DNA of 64,000 bases from Lichina pygmaea. Taxonomy: Eukaryota; Ascomycota; Lichinomycetes; Lichinales; Lichinaceae. The position numbers and the translations under genes were made by a program. The number at the start of each line of letters is the position of its first letter. Within the stretch, counting starts at the first letter, position 1. Positions 22,048-32,989 of the stretch are shown here, piece after piece. The notes under the pieces are model-generated. The model worked only from the letters and a program-made list of their open reading frames with translations. It was not told the origin of the DNA and did no database searches. The stretch covers positions 5,518,001 through 5,582,000 of the forward strand of contig OY730169.1 in assembly GCA_963422465.1 (NCBI GenBank), given 5' to 3'.

Positions 22048-23615
22048 TCAACTCCGGACATCGTGGCGATCCCCGACGATCCCGGCCACCGCAGGAGACA
22101 CCTCTCCCAGCACCATCTCCTCATCCTGCGAGGGAGTGTAGGCGTACCTGGGAAGACGGGCCATCCTCTCCTCCGGACTGATGTCGTTGTCCGAGTACAC
22201 CAGCCTCGTAGCCTTGTCCTTCTCCCTCTTGATCTTCGGTCGACTTTCGTCGTCCCGGGCCCCGTCCGCAGGGCGGCCAGGCGCGTCGCCCTTTGCAGAG
22301 CTTGCAGCCTGAGCAGCCGCTTCAGGCATGCCCGGATAGCCTGGCCCTCCTACGGCGTCGGGTGCCGGAGACATGGGCAGACTCGATGCGGCCAGGTTTG
22401 CGCCGTGGAACGGCACATTAGCATGTTGCATCCCGGGTGCGTGTGCCATGTTCTGGGCCGCGTGGGGCGAGGGCGCGCCAAACGCAGGTCTCTGAGGCAA
22501 CCCAGACACCCCCGGCGGGAGAGCACCCAGACGATGCGCCGACGGTCCGTTGGTAGGCGGCGTCATGTTTCTCGACGGCTGCTGGAGACCCTGCAGGAAG
22601 GGTGGAGGCGACGCTGACGTGTACGGGGGTGGAGCTCCGGCATACTGTCCGGGGAAAGCCGACGGCGGCGGAGCACCGGGGTATTGTTGCCCCTGCGAAA
22701 ACGACTGCGGAGGATACGGCTGCATCGGCGCGTTCGCGAACTCCTGAGGAGCTTGTGGTCCGGGGTAGGCCGGTTGTGCCGGTGGTGCGAATGCACCTGG
22801 CCCCCGATCGTAGGACTGCTGTGGGAAGGCAGGGTACGCCATCGAGTTCGGCGGCCCACCGAAGCTGGGCTGGGATTGCGCGTAGGGGGGCGAACCGGCG
22901 GGCTGCGCAGTAATGTAAGCTCCGAATCCGAAGCGCGCCGATGGCTCTGACGCCGGCGGACGTACCAGATTCCCCGGACTCTGAGGCGCGTTTTGGATGA
23001 AGTTGGGGTGATGCGCTCCGGTGGGCGTCGCGCCGCCGCTGTCGCTTCCCGCACTTCCACGGGCGACCCGCGCTCGATGCTCCGCAAGCCTCTTCTTGAG
23101 TTCCTCTGGCGACTCAACCTTGGGCTTTTTGGAGCCCTGGCCCGTAGCCGTGCCCGGTGCTGGGTTGCCGGTCGCTGCTCGACGTTCGGCTTCGGCCTGG
23201 CGGAACTGACTGAGGACGCGCTGATGGTGAGAAGCCACGACGTCATCGGGAATACCTTCCATCCCAAAGATCTCGATGTCGAGATTGGCGCGATTGGGCA
23301 GCGCATTCTCTACCGTGGTCAGGTTCTCCTTATGGACCTGGTTCATGTGAACCGACAAGCCTGTCGCACCGAGCGTCAACATCGTTTGAAAGTAATTGCG
23401 TTTCCGGACGCAGCGTAAAGGGCATTCCTTGGCGGCGATGGCGACCTACCTCCAGCGGTGTTGAGCCTCCGACCGCATCGTTCACATTTGAAATGCTTCG
23501 CTTTCTGATGGGAGATTAGAATCTTGAGGTCGTCAAAGTCGCGCTCGCAGTAATAGCACCAAGGCCGCGTGATGATCTCCTCGACGTCTGGGTGGTGTCG
23601 CTTCTTCTTCCCCAT
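22048..23615 (-). CDS. BuGZ/ZNF207-type zinc-finger protein
   Basis: Two exons, 23615-23450 and 23360-22048, 492 aa; the 89-nt intron splits a glycine in [16 protein letters not shown], joining perfectly. The N-terminus carries a pair of C2H2-like fingers (CYYCERDF...[13 protein letters not shown]...HMNQVH, residues about 18-65) followed by [20 protein letters not shown], the signature of the BuGZ/ZNF207 family. The rest is Pro/Gly/Gln/Ala/Tyr-rich and disordered, as in animal BuGZ, where such a region drives coacervation with tubulin and the N-terminus supports Bub3 and kinetochore function. A basic [11 protein letters not shown] stretch near the end may be a nuclear signal. Whether the fungal protein shares those roles is inference. 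I chose the ATG at 23615 because it begins [20 protein letters not shown]. Confidence 0.85.
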
Positions 23616-25347
23616 CTTGCTTGATAGGAGAGGATGGTATGCTCTTCTGTCGGTAGAAAGAGCGATGACGGACGACGGTGAGGTGAGGTCTGTGGCAATG
23701 GTTTCCTTCGAGCACCTGATTACAATATAGAGTTGGAACGGTACGAAGCTATCGCGTCTCATTTTAAGCCGCAGTCTAGGCCCAGACTGACTAAGCGACA
23801 GAAGTTACGGCGCAACGGAGTGACAGCAGAGATCGCTTCGACAGGAGATCTGAGGACGGAAGTACGTAGCCTGTCACAAATGACCCTGCTCGTGGGTTCT
23901 ACTCCTGAGCACACCCCTTCTTCTTGTTCGCCAACATCTCCACGAGCGGACACGATGCGCTCACCGTACCGTACCGGTACTCAATGTCGCCCTGCTGATG
24001 TGGGCAGCATTGGCGTACCAACGGTCAGCCTTCCCCAGCCACGGCTGCAATCCGAGCAGGCTCAGACAAGCGCTCTGTGACCAGGGTGACGACGCCGGAA
24101 GTCTCATTAGAGTGCTGCGCACGACGGAATCTTATGCCAGCACGCAAAATTTGGCCAGCGGGAGAACCAAAGCCGACTTGGAAGGGACCATAAGGGGCTC
24201 GAACCCAAACTGAACAGAATCGGAGGGAAACTGCGAACCTGACAGTCGCGCTCGATCCAAGCTCAGCCGGAAGCCTGCTGAGAGCCGAACTATGGCAGCC
24301 AAGGAGGCGGACCCGGTTGCAGAGGGAGTTGGCCTACACACTCGACGAGTATCAGCTGCGTTCGGATGAGCTATCAGAGGGCATCAAAGGAATCTTACCG
24401 GCTACGATTGGAAATGTGCCGCTCAGGTCTGGTGGATCCGCGGAGTATTGGATGCATCCCGAGTCTTCGGGATGCCGATCGGAAACCTTCACAGTCAGCT
24501 CCTCGAGCCCCGGATGATGGTCTCAGCCTCTCGGCTTCTCCGGAGCCGGCTTGGGAGAACAACTCGGTCTGTACGGAGCCGTTCACCAGCAAGCCCATCA
24601 GTCTACTCAACAGGCATCAGCAAAGGAATATGCGCCAGCTCACTAAGGTCATCAAGGTCATCAAGGTCGTTAAGCTTCTCGTCATTACCGTCCTACAGGC
24701 ATTGCCATCAATCTAACTCTCGGACACGAATGTGCGGTCGTCGGTGTTCCGACGGACGCCTGTTCAAATGAGATTCAATGTAGAAACTCGAAATTTTCAC
24801 AATCAATCATGGGGATAGTGTTCACGTCCTTGTTAGAACCGCATGTTTTGCAGAAGGGAACAAGCATTGCAGCGTGGCGCTGCAGACTTTTACACATATC
24901 GTCATCGTTCACACCGCAACTTCTTACGTGCCGAAACACACGTTCTCGAAATTGCAGCTTTTTTTCGGGCTTGAGTTTTATTTGTCGTGACTACTACAAA
25001 GTGACACTGTCTAAGCAGATTATCGTGGCTGGATCTCTTTGCTAGTCGTCGAGAGTGCAAGTGTATTGCATGCTGTGATCAACAGATCAAGAGCGAATCT
25101 GGACGCATGGTATGCTTAGGGTTCTACAGGATTGGTGATGTTGATTGTGGCTTCCAGAATGATGGAAAGGGTGAACGAAATTCATTGGCTCCTCCATGGA
25201 CAAGTCCAACCAGCGGACACTTGCAAGTGAGAGAACAGCTGCTTGGTTCTCTAGCAAGCCTAGCCCATTGATTCCTGTCGCGGAAGAGGAACTTCTCGAA
25301 TAAAAGCTTGGCCAAGCTTGTTCCCCACGACAAGTCCATCAATCAGC
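23616..25347. other. Long gene-poor stretch
   Basis: 1.7 kb with no gene I can support. Several short plus-strand frames between 23733 and 24771 have no recognisable domain and no coherent splicing; they may be remnants or chance. A short GTCATCAAG direct repeat occurs near 24645-24668. Confidence 0.45.
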
Positions 25348-25809
25348 CTATATCACCTTAGTCATCTCCTCCATCGCTCGCCTCACGTCGTCGCCAAAGT
25401 CGACGGGGTTCTTGGGATCCGCCCCGGTCATGATGGCCAATTTGCCTGTCGTGTCGTTGATCAAGATTTCGGTGTACAAACAGCGGCCCATGACGTCCTG
25501 GAGCTGCTCATCTGCCTTTCCTTTGTTCGACGGCAGGTTCTGCAGCATGTGCCTCGATCGTTGGATGAAATCCCACATGAAGTACAGGGTCTGCTGTGGC
25601 TTTGGCGGTATGAACAACGGATGTGCTTCGATTGCTCTGTCGAGGGTATTACGATAGTGTCTGCAAGGGGCCCTGGTGGGAATAACAACGTACGTGATCA
25701 CGTCGCCTAGCTTCTCGATCATTTTGTCGATCTTCTGCTGCTTATCAGGCAAAGGCGAAGACGTAGCCCCGGGGGCTATTTGTTCATTCTGCTTGGCAGA
25801 TGGCGCCAT
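25348..25809 (-). CDS. Small helical protein, unknown
   Basis: Not recognised. The uninterrupted frame gives 153 aa, but a 57-nt segment (25693-25637) has a perfect GTACGT donor, a TCGTAAT branch-like site and a GACAG acceptor, so the spliced form is probably 134 aa: GDVIT joins TAIEAHPLFIPPKPQQTLYF. Both forms stay in frame. The protein looks helical and soluble, with no signal peptide or membrane helix; conserved-looking stretches are KIDKMIEKLGDVIT, MWDFIQRSRHMLQNLPSNKG and DFGDDVRRAMEEMTKVI. The size and helix-rich character would fit a subunit of a Mediator-, kinetochore- or tether-type complex, but I cannot assign it. Its start lies 443 bp from the divergent C9-methyltransferase gene. 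Confidence 0.6.
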   Translation of the reverse strand: MAPSAKQNEQIAPGATSSPLPDKQQKIDKMIEKLGDVITYVVIPTRAPCRHYRNTLDRAIEAHPLFIPPKPQQTLYFMWDFIQRSRHMLQNLPSNKGKADEQLQDVMGRCLYTEILINDTTGKLAIMTGADPKNPVDFGDDVRRAMEEMTKVI

Positions 25810-26252
25810 ATTGAGAAGCTGTGTTGATGAGGATGGTGGGCTAAAACGGGCCTGAGGATGCGGTAGAGATAGGGGGAAAGTGTGGCGCGATGATGACAGC
25901 TGCGGTACGATACGTATCGAAGTACGGAGATACGTACGAGTAGTGTACCTATACGAGTACGTACTGGTCTCATCTATGATTATGTCACATATGAGTCAGC
26001 AACGCCTTGATTGGCTGTATCTACAGAAGTAGTCTTGCGCGACTTTACCCAGAGCAGACACTTCCGCCAAAGGGCCTGCGTACTCGTGTAATACGTAGTC
26101 GGCCTAGAGATCTGTGGACTGCAGCCCAACCTGATATTGAAATCCCTCCCCTCCGGTTGACGTCACCTCATCCACCGCGAATGAGGCCGTCAAACAAATA
26201 GCTCGACTCAATCGCTTTTTCCATATCTTACGTGGAAGAAGACGACGGCGGA
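25810..26252. promoter_or_regulatory. Divergent promoter region
   Basis: 443 bp between two divergent start codons. It contains a GTAC-rich block at 25900-25965; no named regulatory site is evident. Confidence 0.4.
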
Positions 26253-28256
26253 ATGTCACCTGAGCGGTCCTCGAGCTCGGAGGAGTCGTTCGAGCTGGTG
26301 GAAAAGCCAGCCGGTTCACCCTCAACATTCGAGGCCCAGGAGAGCGGAGTAAGGAGGACGACGGTATGCTCGGCCGCATCAGTGATTCTGTCGATGCCTT
26401 GAGTGGCGCACCGTTGAAGAAATCTTGTTGACGCTCAGCTAGGCCCCGGCCATTAAAAACGCCCCCGTTCCAGCCGACGGCGCCGGCAACGACACCTTCT
26501 CCAATAGCCTGCTCCTGTCTCTGATAATCCTTGTGCCGCTGTACCTGAAATGGCAGCTCGGTGGGGGTTTTTTCACATGGGTCTTCCTTGCATCCCTGAC
26601 AACGTTCCCGATCCTGATGGTCTTCTGGGCGGTGGCGTCGAGCATGTCCCCACGGAAGAACGAAAAAGTACGGCTCCCCGGTCGTTCGATAGACCAATAT
26701 CTCGACTTCAAGTCCGAGACCGATCGCAATAGGTTCCGTGGCAAGGCCCAGATCCCCATGGAGACCTTTCACGAAAAATACTTTGACGGGCAAGTCGACT
26801 TTAAAGGCGACGCTCTGGAGATCCTCGAGTACCGTCATGACTGGGCGAGCTTCCGCTTTACACTCGGTCTCTTCAAGTTCTTCTTCACGGGGATGCTGCC
26901 GGAGCTCGTGATGCATACTCGTTCTCAAGGTATGTTGGGCCGAATCCGCCTAAAATGAGCATTCCTGATGTTCTTTTAGATGAGGAGCAGGTCCGCGACC
27001 ACTATGACCGTGGAGATGACTTTTACAACTGGTTTCTGGGCCCCCGTATGATCTACACATCGGGTATCGTCTCGGACATCCATCAGGAAGAGTCGCTCGA
27101 AAAGCTTCAGGACAACAAACTTGCCGTGGTCTGCGAGAAGATTGGCCTCAAAGAAGGCGAGACTCTGCTGGACATTGGATGTGGATGGGGCACACTCGCA
27201 TCTTATGCAAGCTCCAGATACGGTGCCCGTGTAACGGGTATCACTCTTGGACGTAACCAGACGGCGTGGGGCAACGAGCAGCTTCGCAAGGCCGCCGTCC
27301 CAAGAGACCAAAGCGAAATCCTCTGCATGGACTACCGCGATATTACCGCTCCCGAGGGCGGATTCAACAAGATCACCTGTCTCGAGATGGCCGAGCATGT
27401 CGGCGTGCGTTATTTTGGAACGTTTCTGAGCCAGGTGCACGACATGCTCGACGACGACGGCGTGTTCTTCTTGCAGATTGCCGGGTTGCGAAAGAGCTGG
27501 CAATACGAGGATCTCACCTGGGGCCTGTTCATGAACAAGTACATCTTCCCCGGTGCTGACGCCAGCACGCCGCTAGGGTTCTTCGTCAGCAGTCTCGAGT
27601 CGGCTGGATTCGAGATCAAGGGCATCGATACCATCGGGGTGCACTACTCGGCTACGCTCTGGCGATGGTATCGAAACTGGATCTCGAACCGCGACAAGGT
27701 GATTGCAAAATACGGCGAGCGCTGGTTCCGAGTGAGCAACTCTTGTTTCGCATGTAACTTGTCCGTGGTCGACATGACTGATGAATAACCTCCCTCCCAG
27801 ATCTGGGAATTTTTCCTCGCCTACTCGACGATCATCTCGAGGCAAGGCTCGGCAACATGCTATCAGATTACGTGCGTCAAGAACCTGAATTCGACGCACC
27901 GCATCGAGAGCGTGCCTAGCCAATATGGGCTCCATGGCGCTCTTCAGTCGGCGACGGCTCGTCTGGGGAACTCAGCGAGGCTGAGCGAAGACGGAAGCGA
28001 CTGCACCACCAAAGCCTCAGAGCCAAGCAAGGTAGATGAAGTTCAGGGAGGCGTTGAAAAGCAACAATTCGAAGCGGACGACAAGAACGACAAAGAGCAG
28101 AAAGTATACAGCCAGGGCCCGGAACCGGTGAAGGAATCTGAAGGAGAAGACTCGGAGAACGTGGGGGGCGATGAGGCGCCGACATTGACTCTCCCCCAGA
28201 TGACTCCCTTTGAGGAGGAGAAGTACATCCCAGGTAGCCTCGCCGGGGCGGTATGA
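26253..28256 (+). CDS. MTS1: Sphingolipid C9-methyltransferase
   Basis: Four exons: 26253-26363, 26443-26929, 26980-27731 and 27801-28256, 601 aa. The enzyme adds the C9 methyl branch to the sphingoid base of fungal glucosylceramide, using S-adenosylmethionine at the ER membrane. After a short N-terminus come two membrane helices (SLIILVPLYLKW; VFLASLTTFPILMVFWAV), then the family block EQVRDHYDRGDDFYNWFLGP, the SAM loop LDIGCGWGTLA (about 263-273), ITLGRNQTAWG, LEMAEHVGVRYFG and FMNKYIFPGADASTPLGFF. The end IWEFFLAYSTIISRQGSATC follows the last intron. An extra acidic Glu/Lys-rich tail of about 100 residues is not usual for the family (about 500 aa). Exon 1 could also end at 26348 (GTAAGG donor), also in phase, removing five residues. 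Confidence 0.92.
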
Positions 28257-29445
28257 CTGGAGTCGTCGAATGTACAGCACAGCACCGTATGAACAAGCTA
28301 CCGTGGTAGCCATGACCCCATCACCTTCTCTCAGCCAAACTGGATATCATCAGCAGTGCCAGTGTCAGCATCATTTCTCCGATGAGTCTATCACGATCAA
28401 TTCTCTCTTCAAATCATAGTCTGGACACGAGTATGACCACCCCGTCCCATCCCATGCCATCCCACCATCGACCATCCCGTTCCATCCCACAATTCCCATC
28501 TCATCCAAGATTTCAAGTACTCCTTTTCGGTCTTTAAGCTCTAGCACCACTTCCTCAGCTCCAGCACCACTTCCGTAAATTGACCCTAGGCATACATACG
28601 ACCCCTAGAGTCTAGCCGCATTGCCGGGATCCCTGCTACCTGCTCGACTACAATATCTTGCTGGATCCTGAGTCGTGGCACCAATAGACTGTTTTTTCCG
28701 CAGACGGACTACGACTGCTTGATTCCGTTTTGTGCTTTTGATACGCTCTGTGCTTTTTGTGCTTTGCGTACGGGGAACGGAGAACGGGGACGGGGGACCG
28801 GGGAAGGGGGGACAGTGAATGAGGGACGGTCACGTACGCCCTTTTCGATCTTGTGTCTACTGTTCATCATCTGCTATCTGCAGGATGCAAGAGTCGCCTG
28901 TGCGATCTGGTTGACGAGGATCGTGTGTCTACTTCCTGCAGAAGTTGAGTGGGGGGAGTGGGACGAGGAGTGCGTGGGGTGCGTGGGTCTAGTTGGCGGG
29001 TACAAGATGCTAGCAATACAGAAGAACAAAGATTGATTGATGAACCAGGGGATCACAGGGTCTTGGTGAAAAGCACATGTATAGTATTCTCTCCTGGTGT
29101 ATCTAAGATTTGGCTTTGCGCACTTATTCGGGTCTTGCAGGTGGACGTGTGATGGTGCCGAGGCTTACAGGAGACCTTCAGGACGGAGAATGTACTGTAT
29201 GACGGAGCATGCAGCAAAGAGGGATATAGGCGCGGGGGAAAGAGCAGGCAGGAAAGAGCAGGCAGGAAAGAACGGGCAGAAAAGAGGATAAAGGTTGCAA
29301 GGACTAAGGCTCCGGACCAAAGCTCAGGAGCGAGGCTCAAAGGATTGCAGAGTCCTGGAGGCGAGACAGGACGACGAGACGCGGGACGAAGAGAATACGA
29401 CAGGTCGCATTAGAATATCGCCGCTTAGTGTCAAGGCATGGTAAC
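28257..29445. other. Intergenic, no gene seen
   Basis: 3' flanks of two convergent genes. Contains short pyrimidine-rich CATCCCATCC repeats (28438-28500), a GGGGACGGGGGACCGGGG patch near 28780 and a GCAGGAAAGA repeat near 29247-29275. Confidence 0.55.
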
Positions 29446-31208
29446 TTAATATGGGAGCGGCAGCTGGAACACCACCTCGTCCTCGCACACGTACCCGTCA
29501 GCGCCGAGGCGTAGTGGCACGCCTCCGGACGAGTCGCTGAGATCCAAGGGATCCATGTCTTCTGCATCGTCGTCGGCGTCGTCGTCGTCGTCGGATGATT
29601 CGCCGTCGTCGATGATGGGTATGATAGGGTCGTCGGCAGCGGCGCTGAAGAACGTGAGTTGAGAAGCAGGGCCGCGTGCGTCGGTGCCGCTGTCACCCGG
29701 TTGAGCGGGGCCGGACAGATGATCGGGCGCCCCTGTTGAATTCGGTGGGGTGGACTGCCCGGGAGGATGGCTCTGCAAGCGTGATTGAAGCTGGTCCGTG
29801 GACGTGGACGTGGACGTGGACGCTGACGTTCCCCGATTGTCCGCCGCAGGGGCTTGGCCAGCCGCGGCGGAACGCTGTGGCTTGACGCCGCCACCGCTAG
29901 CGATCCTCCTGACGGACATGCTTGTTGACGCGTCTCCTTTCTTGGCGTCCATCATCGAGCCGAGCCCCGATCTAGCGAGACTACTCGACGCCACGCGGCC
30001 CTTGGCGTAGCCGAGCGTGGTCTTCGAGGCCGACACGGCAGCCGCATGGCGCATCTGCGAGGTCTTGGAGGCTGTCGGTGGCGCCGGCGGGACCTGAGCC
30101 TTCTTGAGATTTGAAGCCGTCGGCGCCGGGCGGGACGAGACCGCAAGTGGGAGCTTCCTGGTCCTCGGCTTGCTGGAATCCTTGGCCGCGGCTGTCCTGG
30201 CCATCGTCGCGGTCTTGGTCGAAGCAACGCCCGGTCTTTTCGAGAGCAGCTTGGCGGCTCGCACCGAGTCATCTTTCGAGGGCGCTGATCGTTGGCGGTC
30301 GAATCGCCGTGCCGTTGCGCCGTCAGTGTCGTCATCCGCGCTGCCTATGTCATCCAGAGCTTTCAGCATCTGCCTGTCGAACTCGTCGTCGAGCTCCTTG
30401 TGGTGTTGGCGCAGCTGTCGTTCCGAGCGAGTCAAGCCATCATCCCCAACAGGGTTGCAAAACGTAGAGTACCATCCGCGTGTGAGATTTGGCCCTTTGA
30501 GTGCGCTATAGTCGATATCGGGAGGGATGATGTCTTCGGGGCAGTCGGGCAAGTCTAATTGTTGGACCAGATCAGCCAATAAACTCGCCCGCATAGGCAG
30601 CTGCAGAGCCGTCTCACCCTTTGCCTTAGGAGGCATGTACTCAATCTCCCTCTCGTCACGCTCGACATCGCTCTCGGCTGCAATCTCGACCTTGGCCGAT
30701 TCGACCTGAGCAGGCTTGGACTTGGCTCGTCTTGCGGTCGCAGATCCAGGCCCAGCCGAGTGCTTGGGCTTCTCCCATCCATCTTTGGCAGCCGCAGGTG
30801 GTCCAGCTGGGGTCCGAAGGGGTCTGGCTTTGGCATTGGTGGTCTTCAAGCCCAGCGGCGCTCGAGTGCGAGGTCCTTCTAGCACGCGCACGTAGCCTGC
30901 TTAGCCTGGTTCGCTGATGTGTGAGGCCAATGCAACTACGATCTGCTGGACGCACCGAATGGAGTGACGAATGCACTCTTATCAACAGCCTTCCCGGTCT
31001 GGGCGTCCGCCCCTCCGTGGATATTCTTCGTCGTGCCAAATACGCCGACACCATTCTCATCCTTCAACGGCACCTTGTAAGGAGTCTTGAACCCTCTGAG
31101 CCCGGGCGTCTTCGGGCCAAGCACTGTAGCACCCTGATTGAGAGACTTGCCCGTCGCCGCGACTTGATGCCCATGGGCCAGATTCTCTTGATCGCGTGCC
31201 GCCAGCAT
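29446..31208 (-). CDS. Conserved fungal protein of unknown function
   Basis: Two exons, 31208-30956 and 30896-29446, 567 aa, with a 59-nt intron (GTGCGT donor, AAGCAG acceptor, phase 1). The N-terminus is basic with RDQENLAHG, TVLGPKTPGLRGFKTPYK and an RxxL motif (RAPLGLKTTN, about 96-105). Then comes a block that I recall from many fungal uncharacterised proteins: EIEYMPPKAK, a 'SALKGPNLTRGWYSTF' core and NPVGDDGLTRSERQL. The rest is Ser/Ala/Thr/Lys-rich and disordered, and the C-terminus is strongly acidic (EDMDPLDLSD), ending FQLPLPY. A basic N-terminus with a QEN box and RxxL plus an acidic C-terminus is reminiscent of securins, but this is inference only. The start at 31208 is the first Met before the conserved region; an upstream Met at 31367 is possible. 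Confidence 0.72.
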
Positions 31209-31570
31209 CGTCGTCGACCTTGCGTGCTCGAAGCGGCTTCTGAGCGATGACGGCGATTTTTTCGTGTCAACTTTACGGATAGGCGTTCTTTGTTTACTTC
31301 CGTACGGGATACAGGCGGTTGAGCCGTTGTCAAGCCAACTGTGGGCAGCGGAAAAGCACTTACCCAATTGGGTTGCTCATCGTTGTGCGGTGACCCACTA
31401 CTACCACATGTGAAACACGTGATGACGTTGCTCGATTGGAAGCCTACGAGTACGCGTACAGAACACTACGAATCCCTCGACGGCGATTTGACATTGGGCC
31501 CTCAGCGACCTAGCCCTACCAAAGCCCTTCTCGTCATTCATTCCTACTACATCAAGCTTCAGCATCCACG
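31209..31570. promoter_or_regulatory. Divergent promoter region
   Basis: 362 bp between the starts of the unknown conserved gene and tropomyosin. No clear TATA box. Confidence 0.4.
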
Positions 31571-32206
31571 ATGGACCGAATCAAAGAGGTGCTGCCCAGC
31601 CATGAAACCGCTCCCTCAATCAACAAGTGTACTGACACGAGACCCCTACAGAAAATGGTCCAGCTCCGCGCTGAGGCCGACGAGGCCCAGGCCAAAGTCG
31701 ACGAGCTGCAGACGGAAGCCAAGGGGCTAAAACAAGACAATCTTTCGAAGGAGCAAGAGATCAAGTCTCTGACGCACAAGAACCAAGTGCTGACAGACGA
31801 CGTCGAGAAGTTCGAGACGGAGGTGAAGGAGAACAAGAAATTGCTGGACGAGAGCGGTCGACATGGGCAACAGAACGAGACCCTGCAGAGGAGATTGCAG
31901 CTTCTCGAGGAGGAGGCCGAGGAGGCCGACAAGAACCTGCGAGAGGCGAACGAGAAGTGCGTGCAGGCTCTCATTCCCAGTGCCTCCACCCCTGGCACAC
32001 CACGATCTCGCGAGTCCGAGTGCTGACGGTCCAACCTTTGTAGGCTCAGACAAACAGACGTCAAGGCAGGCCACTATGAGCGCAAAGTGCAGGTGCTCGA
32101 GAAGGAGCGCGATCAGTGGGAGCACAAGTACGAGGAGATGTCCCAGAAGCATCAGTCGCTGCAGAAGCAGCTCGAGGAGTTCCAGGCGGAGCTGGGCAGT
32201 CTGTAG
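31571..32206 (+). CDS. TPM1: Tropomyosin
   Basis: Three exons: 31571-31588, 31652-31956 and 32044-32206, giving 161 aa, exactly the length of fission yeast Cdc8 and budding yeast Tpm2. The 18-nt first exon encodes MDRIKE, joined to KMVQLRAEADEAQAKVDELQ; the whole protein is one heptad-repeat coiled coil (EKFETEVKENKKLLDESG; LQRRLQLLEEEAEEADKNLR; HYERKVQVLEKERDQWEHKY), ending in ELGSL. Tropomyosin stabilises formin-made actin cables and regulates myosin and cofilin. The first intron (63 nt) is frame-preserving and free of stops, so an unspliced reading would insert 21 residues; the length match with Cdc8 argues that it is spliced out. The second intron is 87 nt. Confidence 0.95.
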
Positions 32207-32989
32207 ATTGGGACACCGACTGTGTGTGCGTGTGTGTATGCGATGGTCTGTCGAAGAATCAGACAACTCCATTCGCTAAACACAATTTTCGTCAAATGAC
32301 ACCCGACGCCAGGCCGAACGGACCATGAGCTTCTTGTCATCCACTTCCCTACTCAGTACCAGTATCTACTACAGGGGGACCAACATACTCAATGTCAACG
32401 GAGGAGAGAGGGATGGAAAGAGGAGAGAGAAAAGATAACCAACCCTTTCATCACTGCATTTGCACCATAACCCCAGCGTCAGCGTCGTCATGCATATCCC
32501 AGGTACAGCTACGGCCACACGGCCCAACATCGTCCAAAGTCCCCTGTAATTCTCACCTTCCAGGCTACGGCTCAACTGCCTCTCCGAATGTCCTGCATCT
32601 CATGAACCCCTGGTCGAAACTCGTAGTAGTGATGCTGCTGTAGCTGGGCCCAGCAGCTCCTGCGGCGGCTGCGATATATGTAACGGGAGCTGTACTAGTA
32701 CGGGCTGGGGCAGATGCTGGTGGGGTGGTCGATGCTGGTAAGGTAGTAGATTCATCGACATTTGACGGATGCTTTTGATGGCTGCTGTCTTGAGTGGGTA
32801 AGATGCGGGACGAGGTAGTGGTCGCGCCCTCTATCTCGTTGCTCTTACTGCATGCTACAGGCTACTCGGTCCGTCCATCGAGCCTTCAGATGTGCCTCGT
32901 GACATGTGAGCATCGTAAGGTTCATGACAGGTCTCACTCGCTCTCGTCGTCAAACCTGCGCGGCCTGCCACATGTACTGAGAAAAGAGC
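32207..32989. other. Intergenic between convergent genes
   Basis: 3' flanks of tropomyosin and RRP17. A TGTG tract lies at 32221-32238. No gene seen. Confidence 0.6.

Noticed and set aside
22563-23306. 247-codon minus-strand frame rich in Arg/Ser
   Set aside because: Out-of-frame shadow of the BuGZ-type gene on the same strand.
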